Origin: Microcaldota archaeon
GTDB taxonomy: Archaea; Micrarchaeota; Micrarchaeia; Micrarchaeales; CABMGC01
Assembly: GCA_027334165.1 (NCBI GenBank)
Contig: DAHWXM010000006.1
Coordinates: forward strand, 1 to 37,941
Length of the DNA stretch: 37,941 nt
Direction of reading: 5' to 3'
The number at the start of each line of letters is the position of its first letter. Within the stretch, counting starts at the first letter, position 1. Positions 14,896-22,653 of this stretch are shown in pieces. The position numbers and the translations under genes are program-made. The notes under the pieces are model-generated. The model had not been told where the DNA came from. It ran no database searches and worked only from the letters and a program-made list of their open reading frames with translations.

Positions 14896-17066
14896 TAAAC
14901 CACCTCTAGATTTGGATTTAGCTTAGGGAACACTAGCGTGTTCAGCTCCTCTATTATCTTCCTAAGGTCTCCATCAAACAATGCCTTGGCCCTTGCTATG
15001 CCTCCGATACTGCGTATGGCTGGCTTGTCGAAGTCTGCCATAGAAAGCTGCACTTGATTTACGATGAAACGGTTGGCCAATACCTTAAGGAAGCGCGCCT
15101 GTTCTTGAGTGAAGTTCTTCTGCGTTACATACGACTCGAAGGCACTGTTTACCAACTCCTCTGGGTTAGGGAACTTGTATGCCCCTATTGCGTGTCTGAT
15201 GAACTCTACAAGCGTAGCAAACCGCTGGTCGTAGACTTGCTGCAGGTTTTCCTCATTGAAGAAGTACTTTGGCTGGTTCAACTCTACAGCAAGCTGTTCT
15301 ATCTCTTTCTCATCGACCTTCTCATTATCCTTTATCTTCTTTAGTATCGGATGATCCTTCAACAGCTTCTTTACTGTCATTACGAAGACATCCTGGTATT
15401 CCTTTCTGTCTACTAGCTCACCATTTGTGCCGACCTGTATGACTGCTCTAGATTCTATCTGATCCTGTACGTTTGGCAGTTCTATTGGCTCGTGCGTGCC
15501 TGTAGGTAATCTCCTATGCTCTGCATGGCTGAAGCCAGAGAACAGTATCGCAGCTAGGCCTTTCGGGTCATAGCTCTTGTCCTTGAAGAAGTCAGAGTTG
15601 CCTACAAAGTCCCATAGTATGAATGCCTTCTTCTTTATCCTTTCACATATCCTTGAACCCCTGCCCCTCATTTGCAGATATAGCACAACAGAAGCAGTAG
15701 GCCTCATCATCACAATGTTGATTACTTCTGGACAGTCGAATCCAGTATCAAGCATACCTACTGACACTGCTATCTGCGGATACTTTTCAGTCTTGAACCT
15801 CCTGATTACTCTGTCAGCGAAGATCGTGTCTGAGGTTATGACTTCTGCCATCTTGCCTTGATGCTCTGGATACGCTTCGTTGAGCAGCATTGCCAACCTT
15901 GCGGCATGGCGCTTTGTTACAGCAAACACTATGGTCTTGCCTGGGTTGTCTCCTGCTTTCTGCCTGAATTCCTGAACCCATGCTTTGTTTGTGGCTGGCA
16001 CTATGACCTTTCTCTCCAGATCAAATACATCGTAGTCTTCAGTTTCGTACTTCAGGCCTCGTATAACGATGCCAGTAAGTGCCTTGTATATGTTGTAAGA
16101 GGACAGATATCCGTCCTTTATACCATCTTGGAGTGTGTATGTGTAAGTGGGCTTAAGATAAGTGCAATCAAAGAACTCGTAGGTGTTCCTATCTATCTGC
16201 GGACTTGGTGTTGCTGTCAGACCTAGCTGTATCGCATCAAATCTGGAGAGACAAACCTGCCACTGGCCATAAATAGAACGGTGACACTCGTCTGAAATAA
16301 CAAGGTCAAAGTATGCAGGACTGAACTCTGCATAAGTGTTTACCATTGTCTGCAGCGTGCTTATCGTTATCTCTTTCTCCTGCTTCTTGGCCCCTGATTT
16401 GAGTATATACGTAGAATGGTCGGATAATAGCTGCTTGAATGCGCTCTCTGCTTGATTTGCAAGCTCTGACCTGTCAACTAGAAATAGTACTCTCTTTGCC
16501 CTTCCTGATAGGATAAGACGCTTTACAAGGGCGATAGCCACTCTTGTCTTCCCTGTTCCTGTGGCCATCTCTAGAAGTGCCTTTCTCCTGAGTTGCTCTA
16601 GTTCAGCTTCAAACTTCTTAACTGCATCCATCTGGTATTTCCTGTCTATGATGTGCTCCGTTTCCTTCCAGGGTATACTGGAGAGTGGTACTATGCGCTC
16701 CCTTGCTGCCAACCTGCTTTCTAAGTCTTTCTGTGTAAAGAACCCTGAGACTGGCCTTGCATCAGAACCGCCCTTATAGTCCCAGAAGAGTATCTTCTCC
16801 CCGTTGCTCAAGAATATGAACTCAGCATTATGGGCTTCAGCGTCTTTCTGCGCCTGGCCCTTTGCGCTATACGGCTCAATGTCTGGCTTCTTCGCTTCTA
16901 TGAACGCCAAGACTCTGCCTCTCCTGTCCTTTAGAGTATAGTCCTGTCCACCTGCGACATCGCCACCATAGGTAGATACTTGGCTCTTGTCTTCTATGTC
17001 CCAGCCAGCCTCCTGCAGCTTGCGGTCTATGACTATCCTAGCATCAAACTCTGATTGTTTCATCAT
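14895..17066 (-). CDS. hsdR: Type I restriction endonuclease subunit HsdR (EcoEI-like)
   Basis: 723 residues. N-terminal PD-(D/E)xK nuclease: Asp42 in GGQDYTLKD and Glu57-Ala-Lys59 in FIEAKKPD. SF2 translocase: Walker A ATGTGKT (168-174), DECH (259-262), TATP (284-287), motif VI QMRGRGSR (465-472). The C-terminal part resembles the EcoEI_R_C domain. It is shorter than EcoKI HsdR (over 1000), as is usual for the EcoEI/type ID-like group. All key residues are present, so it looks active. The ATG follows the stop of the upstream RHH gene without a gap (TGAATG). Confidence 0.95.
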   Translation of the reverse strand: MMKQSEFDARIVIDRKLQEAGWDIEDKSQVSTYGGDVAGGQDYTLKDRRGRVLAFIEAKKPDIEPYSAKGQAQKDAEAHNAEFIFLSNGEKILFWDYKGGSDARPVSGFFTQKDLESRLAARERIVPLSSIPWKETEHIIDRKYQMDAVKKFEAELEQLRRKALLEMATGTGKTRVAIALVKRLILSGRAKRVLFLVDRSELANQAESAFKQLLSDHSTYILKSGAKKQEKEITISTLQTMVNTYAEFSPAYFDLVISDECHRSIYGQWQVCLSRFDAIQLGLTATPSPQIDRNTYEFFDCTYLKPTYTYTLQDGIKDGYLSSYNIYKALTGIVIRGLKYETEDYDVFDLERKVIVPATNKAWVQEFRQKAGDNPGKTIVFAVTKRHAARLAMLLNEAYPEHQGKMAEVITSDTIFADRVIRRFKTEKYPQIAVSVGMLDTGFDCPEVINIVMMRPTASVVLYLQMRGRGSRICERIKKKAFILWDFVGNSDFFKDKSYDPKGLAAILFSGFSHAEHRRLPTGTHEPIELPNVQDQIESRAVIQVGTNGELVDRKEYQDVFVMTVKKLLKDHPILKKIKDNEKVDEKEIEQLAVELNQPKYFFNEENLQQVYDQRFATLVEFIRHAIGAYKFPNPEELVNSAFESYVTQKNFTQEQARFLKVLANRFIVNQVQLSMADFDKPAIRSIGGIARAKALFDGDLRKIIEELNTLVFPKLNPNLEVV

Positions 17067-17495
17067 TCATCCCTTGTTTAGTCTCTTGATCCCTTTCCTC
17101 ATTGAAGACATAGAATTTGCCTTTGAAGAAGATCCATGCTCCTCCAGGTACGTTTTGCGTGTCTTTAGGCCCATCTGCATGGCTTCCAATACCATTTCTA
17201 CAGTTTCAGCAGAGGTTTCAGCTAGAAGTTCTGAAACACTCTCTGCGCCGTGCGCCCTTAAGCCACTCCACCTGAGCATGTCCTTCCCAGGCACGTACTC
17301 AATCTTGAATGCTTCCAATGGCGCATCTTCAGCTTCGTTGATCCTGTCAGTTATTGCCTTCTTGAAGAACTCGTTTGGTGTGACCCCTTCCTGAGCTAGC
17401 AGTTCACGGAATGTCTGCTTTGTTCCTGAAGGTACCCTAACCGATATGCTAGAATAAGTGATTTTCCTACGGCCAGTATACTGTAAGTCTGTCAT
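17067..17495 (-). CDS. Ribbon-helix-helix regulator leading the RM operon
   Basis: 142 residues from ATG 17495. After RRKITYSS comes a strand and two helices, ISVRVPSGTKQTFRELLAQE-GVTPNEFFKKAITDRI (about 17-52), typical of MetJ/CopG/Arc-type RHH DNA-binding domains. The rest is helical, with a Ser/Lys-rich tail. The frame reaches a TTG at 17516, but TATA ATAAATA (17518-17524) is centred 26 nt before ATG 17495, giving a leaderless start. As first gene of the RM operon, with a perfect palindrome just upstream of its TATA box, it probably autoregulates hsdRMS as controller proteins do. It could also be an antitoxin, but no toxin is adjacent. Confidence 0.75.
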   Translation of the reverse strand: MTDLQYTGRRKITYSSISVRVPSGTKQTFRELLAQEGVTPNEFFKKAITDRINEAEDAPLEAFKIEYVPGKDMLRWSGLRAHGAESVSELLAETSAETVEMVLEAMQMGLKTRKTYLEEHGSSSKANSMSSMRKGIKRLNKG

Positions 17496-17517
17496 AGTAT
17501 AGGGTTTCTCGGCCAAG

Positions 17518-17556
17518 TATTTATGCTTTTCTATTTTTGTGTTGACAGTGTCAACA
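17518..17556 (-). promoter_or_regulatory. RM operon promoter and operator candidate
   Basis: TATA ATAAATA (17518-17524, reverse strand) with a perfect palindrome TGTTGACA-G-TGTCAACA at 17540-17556 about 16 bp upstream. Beyond it, 17563-17585 holds three spaced TTCAC units (ATTCACATTTTCACTTTTTCACAT in two blocks of 8 and one of 7). A dimeric or tetrameric RHH protein is a natural ligand. Confidence 0.6.
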
Positions 17557-17724
17557 TATAATATTCACATTTTCACTTTTTCACATAGCCCAAGCTAACA
17601 CCCATCGCATTGACTCTACTTCACCCAGAAACAGCAGGCTTCTTGTATAGCGTTGCCCAAAACGCATTTTGCTGTGGATATAACGCAGTACAAACATAAA
17701 TGCCTATCTACGTTTCAAGGTCGT

Positions 17725-17748
17725 GGACATTCTATAAAAACATTGTCC
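17725..17748 (+). promoter_or_regulatory. Promoter of the wHTH-PCNA gene
   Basis: TATA CTATAAAAA (17732-17740), centred 27 nt before ATG 17763 (leaderless), is bracketed by an inverted repeat GGACA (17725-17729) / TGTCC (17744-17748). A regulator bound there would block TBP, suggesting autorepression by the winged-helix domain or control by the RHH protein. Nothing else is seen between 17586 and 17724. Confidence 0.55.
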
Positions 17749-17762
17749 GCTAATGGTATATC

Positions 17763-18800
17763 ATGCCAAAAGACAAGACTAGGGACAAGCTCCTGGAGCT
17801 ACTTGCACAGGGCAAGAAGTACACACAGGGCGAGCTTGCCAAAGAGCTTGGAACCAAGCAGTCTGCCATATCAAAACAGCTAAAGCGCATGGAGAAGCGG
17901 GGCTGGGTCATAGGTCATGGAACTACCTCCAATCGCCACTTCGAGCTTACCAAAAATGGAATAAGCGCAGCGCAGAATCCCTCTCAAAATGGAATAAGTA
18001 GAGCCTCAAAACCTGAAAATGGAATAAGCTATACGGGCAATGTGTTCCTTGTAATAAACGCTCTTTCCTTCAAGGAGATGATCGAAGGAGCTGTCAACCT
18101 CAAGGATACTGAGAAGGCTAAGAAAGCCTTGATCCGAGTCGGTATGGACGGAATCGAAATAAAGCAGCTGGACTCAAGCGGGATATCGATGATCGTTGCC
18201 CGTATTCCGAAAGCGCAGTTCATATCATACAGGCTCGGCAGCCCTGAGAACATAGGCATATACGTGGAGAGAGTTTCAAGGCTGATAGAGAGCATGCCGA
18301 ACGACAAGGAATTAACCATAGCCGTACTGGAACAAGATGGCAAGAAGAGATTAAGGCTGGAATGCGAAGGAAATGTCAGTAGCGTTTCCATTGAAGAAGG
18401 CGTCAGAGGAATGGAAAAAGAGCCGCATGTCGTTTTCAAGTCCGTCGCAGAGATTGACGGCAAGCTGCTGCATAAAACCGTCCGTGAGGTTGCTAAGGCT
18501 GGTGATGACCCTACTGTAGCGGTAAAGATAAGCAAGGACGGCCTCGGCCTGGCAGCCAGGCTGGAGGGCGGGGGATATACTCGCAGAACATTCGACAGAT
18601 CGCAGGTAAGAGTGAAGGCAGACGCTCAGGAACAGATCGCAGCATATAAGACGGAATACATAGAGAGCATGCTCAAGGGGCTAAAGAAGGACACGCCCGT
18701 AACCATTCAATTGACTACAAAAGAGCCCATCAGAATCAGCTATCGCATGGACGGAGTCGACTTCGCATACTATCTGGCCCCGTACATAGAAGATGAATGA
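17763..18800 (+). CDS. Winged-helix DNA-binding domain fused to a PCNA-like sliding clamp
   Basis: 345 residues in three parts. Residues 5-64 form a MarR/IclR-like winged helix (DKLLELLAQGKKYTQGELAKEL, recognition helix TKQSAISKQLKRMEKRG, then wing HGTTSNRHFELTKNG). Residues 65-92 form a linker with three NGIS motifs. Residues 93-345 match PCNA in length and order: DGIEIKQLDSSGISMIVARI and FISYRLGSPENIGIYVERVS match the first clamp domain, and YIESMLKGLKKDTPVTIQL, YRMDGVDFAYYLAPYIEDE match the end of the second (archaeal PCNA: ...LLAP-hEE). The interdomain connecting loop would be about 205-222. Chromosomal PCNA has no such fusion. Divergent from the RM operon; leaderless promoter. It may tether a clamp to element DNA or monitor replication; role unknown. 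Confidence 0.9.
   Translation: MPKDKTRDKLLELLAQGKKYTQGELAKELGTKQSAISKQLKRMEKRGWVIGHGTTSNRHFELTKNGISAAQNPSQNGISRASKPENGISYTGNVFLVINALSFKEMIEGAVNLKDTEKAKKALIRVGMDGIEIKQLDSSGISMIVARIPKAQFISYRLGSPENIGIYVERVSRLIESMPNDKELTIAVLEQDGKKRLRLECEGNVSSVSIEEGVRGMEKEPHVVFKSVAEIDGKLLHKTVREVAKAGDDPTVAVKISKDGLGLAARLEGGGYTRRTFDRSQVRVKADAQEQIAAYKTEYIESMLKGLKKDTPVTIQLTTKEPIRISYRMDGVDFAYYLAPYIEDE
17953..18028 (+). repeat. Three 13-nt direct repeats in the linker of the wHTH-PCNA gene
   Basis: AAAATGGAATAAG occurs identically at 17953-17965, 17986-17998 and 18016-18028 (spacings 33 and 30 nt, all in frame), encoding the three NGIS motifs. Identity at every wobble base is more than the protein motif requires. Confidence 0.85.
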
Positions 18801-18846
18801 TTCAAGAAGTAGCTATTAATATAGCGAATGCGATTTTATCTTTAAA

Positions 18847-19794
18847 GTGGAACTTATGACACTCTTAACAAAACACATAATTTACGCTATCATAGCCTTT
18901 GCTGTGCTCCTAGTGGTTGTGTATTTCGGTTTAATTTCATTTGTAGATATTCCCGCATGGGCAGCACTCATCATAGCGGCCTTCAGCATATATTATTCTA
19001 GCGAATCCTTGATTATGGACGTTAAAATCAAGCATTCTGAAGACTTGCACAAGTTCATCGCCGAATGGAAACGTGTAAATGAAGGGTTTTATTATAAGAT
19101 TATACCTCTAATGGGTGCAGAATTTCAGAAGAATGAGTTAAAGTTTACTAGACCTCAATATTCCCTAGAAAGTATAAACAATGACATATTATATACGGAT
19201 TTGACAAAGAACCATTTAGAAGGTAAATATAAGGAATTGCTAGAAAACTGGAGGAAGTACTGTAAGTTAGCCGAGGAATTTGAAACAAAGCTCAATGACC
19301 TACGCAGTTATATCCAAAAGTTAGTTATGAAAGAGCTAAGCACAGCAGGATTATCACAAACAATAGATTACAACTACAAAGGCAACGACGTAGTAAATCC
19401 ATGGTTTATAGATACATTGTTCTCAAATTATATCTCAGATATTGATAAAAGTCAACAGATAAAGGTACAGGAGATAAACTATAGCCTACCAGAAACACAA
19501 TCTATGGCAAAAGGATACCAAGTCACATTAACTAAGAATAACGGTTTGTTTAGCGGTTCCATAGCTATCGCACGCAACACACAAAATGCAGAGAAATATG
19601 TTGCTATTTTTGAGAACTTACAGAAGGAATCCTCTAACACAAAAGACAAAGAACTCAAAGCCATGTTAAGTGATATATCGAAGAAAGGCGAGGGCATCAG
19701 CACTTTGTTCCAAGAAGTATCTAAGACCCTAGTTGATTTAGATAAATATCCCGTATTCGGAGAAAAATGCGAATTTATTAGGAGAGCACTATAA
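18847..19794 (+). CDS. Membrane protein downstream of wHTH-PCNA
   Basis: 315 residues. Two N-terminal membrane helices (HIIYAIIAFAVLLVVVYFGLI, about 9-29, reported here as two blocks HIIYAIIAFA and VLLVVVYFGLI, and PAWAALIIAAFSIYYSS, about 35-51), then a cytosolic coiled-coil-rich domain of about 260 residues (e.g. KYKELLENWRKYCKLAEEFE). No catalytic motif is recognised. GTG 18847 is 28 nt after the centre of TATA-like TATTAATATA (18814-18823), so it is probably leaderless; ATG 18856 is an alternative. AT-rich like the 623-residue gene it converges on (2 bp gap between ends). Function unknown; the architecture resembles membrane-bound partners in archaeal defence islands, which is inference. 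Confidence 0.65.
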   Translation: MELMTLLTKHIIYAIIAFAVLLVVVYFGLISFVDIPAWAALIIAAFSIYYSSESLIMDVKIKHSEDLHKFIAEWKRVNEGFYYKIIPLMGAEFQKNELKFTRPQYSLESINNDILYTDLTKNHLEGKYKELLENWRKYCKLAEEFETKLNDLRSYIQKLVMKELSTAGLSQTIDYNYKGNDVVNPWFIDTLFSNYISDIDKSQQIKVQEINYSLPETQSMAKGYQVTLTKNNGLFSGSIAIARNTQNAEKYVAIFENLQKESSNTKDKELKAMLSDISKKGEGISTLFQEVSKTLVDLDKYPVFGEKCEFIRRAL

Positions 19795-19796
19795 GT

Positions 19797-21668
19797 TCAG
19801 AAGATGAAGTGATCGCTTTCAATATTAAAGGCGTCTTTAATCTTCTTCGATAGATCCTCATAACCTCCATCAATGTCATTCATTGTTTTCAATTGGTCGA
19901 AAAATACAACTTGGATGCCCTCTTTAATCAGTGCGTTCCGTATATCAAGTCTTCTGCTAAAAATTAATTCTGCTTCACTGGGTTCGTACTCATCTTCTTC
20001 GGAATCACCAATATCAATATCATACGTAAAGCCCATCACGAAAAGATATTTTTTGATCTCCTTGTTCACAGCAATATTATAGTCTTTCCTAATTTTTGTA
20101 TAATCTAGAGACTTGAAGAACTTCAAAACGTCTCCTATGTCTTTTTCGAGGTTCTTTGTCTTCAGCGACATTGTAGTCTTAGCTTGTACTAAGAATGCTG
20201 TTAAGTTATTCTCTGCAAGCACATCCAAGTCCGTTTTGTTAAAAGCTTTATGTAAGGCCAGGAGATTTGCTTTATAGCGTTTTAAGATGAACATGCAGGC
20301 TAAAAACTCTGTGGATAAACCCAGTGATAACTGTAATCTCTCTATTAATTCTTTTATTAAAATTGTGTCAAGATACCTCTCCGTGGTATAAGTTTTCAAT
20401 AAACTATAGGAAGTCTTTACGCTAATCAATGAGATATTTCTCTTATATACTTCTATTAGGCGGTCAAGCAAACGTTTTGTATCTGACTGATATCCCCCCT
20501 TGTTGAATAGCGCAATAGAATCAAATACTATCCAGTATGAGCCATTACTTATTCCAAGTGAACCAAACATAGGTACGTATATTGCATAGCTGTAAGCATA
20601 GTCTTTTTTAGTTCTGTATATGGGATCTTCGTGCTCAAACCTAATGAGCTCAACTTTCTGATTTCTTAAAGAACTATCCCACACATAACCAAGAATCAAT
20701 CGCCTTAATATCTCTGTGGCTTCATCCAACTCATAAGCCCTTTTATAGCCCATGAACTCTGTAGTACGTATTAATGATATCGGCCTATTCCTAAAAAGCA
20801 GTTCCATATCACCGTTGTCTTTTGCCACTTTAATACTAGTCGCCCTTCGCATTGATACCCTGCGGATTTTGAATATTTTTACACACTCGCAGTTGGTGAG
20901 CTCTCCAAGTTTTATACATGCTTGCCTAAGTGCTTCTAAATCAGATGCATTGTCGAATTCATTTTTTATGTTAGAATATACGGAAGACGACAGGTAATCG
21001 CATAGATACATAATACAATATTTATACCCTAAAATGATCTCCATTCTGCGAGAAAATAGATTCTTATTCTCAATTCCTAACCAAAAACTCCTTGCGCTCT
21101 CATTAGTCATCAAACTGTAAAACAACGTTCCTGGTTGATACTGGCTCTTATAATAACCATAGTTATTGATCAACCACCTTAGGACTGAGTAGCGAAATGC
21201 AGTTTCGTTCTCAATAACTTTTGTTGGTTTATATGTAGTATCAATTTGCTTTTTTGCAGACTTTAATGCCCGCTTTAATTTATTTGCCTGCTCAGATACC
21301 TCTTTCTCGGAGATGTTTTTAGAATGTAGAATCTTCATTAGTCTTTTAATCTCATCTCTAAGTTTGAAGACGTGTTTTATGTTTTTATCATATTTAGATA
21401 GTTTATGTGCAGCAGAACCACCTAACGTTCCTCTGCCCCAAGCGATATATTCATACGTATCAAAAGCACGGGTTAACCTTTCCATATGGTTGATTATATT
21501 TACTACCAACACACCAGAGAAATAGACGTATCCACGAAGTAGGTTGGATCTTGAACTAGACCTCCCGCATTTATCCAGAAAGTCGTCAAAATTCTCCTGT
21601 TCTAGAACTTTAGTCAAAATAAAATAGTCGTAGTAAAATGTATCGTATATTGTTGGTGATTTGTCCAT
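19797..21668 (-). CDS. Large protein with Mrr-like (D-QxK) nuclease pattern
   Basis: 623 residues, soluble, Lys/Tyr/Leu-rich, AT-rich DNA. Residues 1-440 are mostly helical with no known motif. Near 454-497 a restriction-fold pattern appears: Glu454 in a helix (STEFLACMFILKRY), Asp480/Asp482 in KTDLDVLAEN, then a strand ending FLVQAKTTM with Gln495-x-Lys497. The order E...D...QxK is that of Mrr-type PD-(D/E)xK nucleases. The C-terminus is acidic (DSEEDEYEPSEAE) and ends with an alpha/beta segment. ATG 21668 is preceded by a TATA-like AGTATAAAC. Its only same-element partner with a converging end is the membrane protein at 18847. A DNA-degrading effector or an unlinked restriction enzyme is plausible; the family is not recognised. 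Confidence 0.6.
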   Translation of the reverse strand: MDKSPTIYDTFYYDYFILTKVLEQENFDDFLDKCGRSSSRSNLLRGYVYFSGVLVVNIINHMERLTRAFDTYEYIAWGRGTLGGSAAHKLSKYDKNIKHVFKLRDEIKRLMKILHSKNISEKEVSEQANKLKRALKSAKKQIDTTYKPTKVIENETAFRYSVLRWLINNYGYYKSQYQPGTLFYSLMTNESARSFWLGIENKNLFSRRMEIILGYKYCIMYLCDYLSSSVYSNIKNEFDNASDLEALRQACIKLGELTNCECVKIFKIRRVSMRRATSIKVAKDNGDMELLFRNRPISLIRTTEFMGYKRAYELDEATEILRRLILGYVWDSSLRNQKVELIRFEHEDPIYRTKKDYAYSYAIYVPMFGSLGISNGSYWIVFDSIALFNKGGYQSDTKRLLDRLIEVYKRNISLISVKTSYSLLKTYTTERYLDTILIKELIERLQLSLGLSTEFLACMFILKRYKANLLALHKAFNKTDLDVLAENNLTAFLVQAKTTMSLKTKNLEKDIGDVLKFFKSLDYTKIRKDYNIAVNKEIKKYLFVMGFTYDIDIGDSEEDEYEPSEAELIFSRRLDIRNALIKEGIQVVFFDQLKTMNDIDGGYEDLSKKIKDAFNIESDHFIF

Positions 21669-21734
21669 TATCTATCCCGTATATGTTTATACTATTCAGA
21701 ATTATTAAGACCTTTCTGGTGACATAATAGTATT

Positions 21735-22430
21735 ATGGCAAAGAGAAGGGAATCGTCACCATACAAGTGGATTCTAGCAATTATAGTCATCGCAGCTCTG
21801 CTCATCGCTGCAGTTGTCATATCAAATATCTACAGCATGCCCTACATCAAGCCTTCAAGCTTCAATTCAAGCAACGTATCCAACTCCATGAAGCTAACAG
21901 TCACGATATCTAACCAGACAGTGGCATACGGAAGCAACATCTCAATAGAGGTCAGCCTCTTCAACACCGCCTCGCAGGCATACAACATATCAATACACGG
22001 CTACTATACGCAACCTAACACGATAACGCTGGGTTCAACGTCTCCATGCGGGAACTGGGAGATGCCACTTGGAATAGCCCTGTTCAAAGGCCACTATAAT
22101 CTGAGCGAAATAAGCAACGGCACAGGAGAGCTGCAGCTTTCAGAGCCTGGTGTATATTACGGTTGTCCTGCAGAACTGATTGCCACATCATACTACTTCT
22201 GGCCTCACAGCGATAACGCAACGGTCTACATACTCACAAGCGGAACGAACACATCCAAGTACGCAACTCTGCCCATACAGACTACTTTTGTAGTAGGAGG
22301 ATACTGGAGCAATTCTACCCTTTTCAGGAATCAATATGCCTTTAACAAATTCCCTGTAGGTAACTATACCGTAGTCGCTGGCAACGGCTACTGGAAGCGA
22401 TACGTAATAGGGTACTTCAGGGTCGAATAG
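21735..22430 (+). CDS. Membrane-anchored extracellular glycoprotein-like protein
   Basis: 231 residues. A basic start (MAKRRESSPYKW) and one hydrophobic helix (ILAIIVIAALLIAAVVIS, about 13-30) place the rest outside the cell. The outer part is rich in Asn/Ser/Thr with many sequons (NSS, NVS, NQT, NIS, NGT, NAT, NTS, NST, NYT) and strand-forming segments with two cysteines (SPCGNW; YYGCPAE) that may pair. It looks like a surface-exposed beta-sandwich, as in pilin-like or immunity/surface-exclusion proteins, without a family match. TATA-like ATTATTAAG is 31 nt upstream of ATG. It is the last gene before the proposed right end. Confidence 0.65.
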   Translation: MAKRRESSPYKWILAIIVIAALLIAAVVISNIYSMPYIKPSSFNSSNVSNSMKLTVTISNQTVAYGSNISIEVSLFNTASQAYNISIHGYYTQPNTITLGSTSPCGNWEMPLGIALFKGHYNLSEISNGTGELQLSEPGVYYGCPAELIATSYYFWPHSDNATVYILTSGTNTSKYATLPIQTTFVVGGYWSNSTLFRNQYAFNKFPVGNYTVVAGNGYWKRYVIGYFRVE

Positions 22431-22479
22431 CTACGGCCTAGCCTATGCGCCAGCGCACGCCCAGGCACCCACGCCCCTT

Positions 22480-22560
22480 ACAATTTAAATAATATAAATG
22501 AATTTATAGAATTTATATTCTGGTATATTCATTTAAATGAATGTATATCTGGTATACACA
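22480..22560. repeat. AT-rich region with palindrome and direct repeats
   Basis: ATTCATTTAAATGAAT (22527-22542) is a perfect 16-bp palindrome, flanked by two CTGGTATA direct repeats (22520-22527 and 22549-22556) and by TTTAAAT/ATTTATA-type runs from 22482. The string ATTCATTTAAAT also occurs after the integrase (10813-10824). It may be a replication, recombination or regulatory site of the element. Confidence 0.5.
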
Positions 22561-22616
22561 CTTATATGCGAAAACAGGGCGAAAATCGACGGTATAAAAA
22601 TCCTCCTTGTCGGAGA

Positions 22617-22653
22617 TGTGCCTGTGGCGCATATTGTGCTTCGGGCGATGCGC
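22617..22653 (+). repeat. 37-nt repeat, copy 1
   Basis: Matches 23099-23135 at 34 of 37 positions in direct orientation. Starts TGTGCCTGTGGCGCATATTG and ends CTTCGGGCGATGCGC. It contains two possible stems (TGTGCC/GGCGCA and GCGCAT/ATGCGC). Its right half coincides with the attR candidate. Confidence 0.8.

Noticed and set aside
17067-17495. RHH protein as antitoxin of a toxin-antitoxin pair
   Set aside because: The gene directly next to it is hsdR; no toxin-like small gene is adjacent, so an RM controller role is more likely.
17953-18028. Three regularly spaced identical repeats as a tiny CRISPR array
   Set aside because: They are 13 nt, in frame in a coding linker, with spacers of 17-20 nt and no cas genes nearby.
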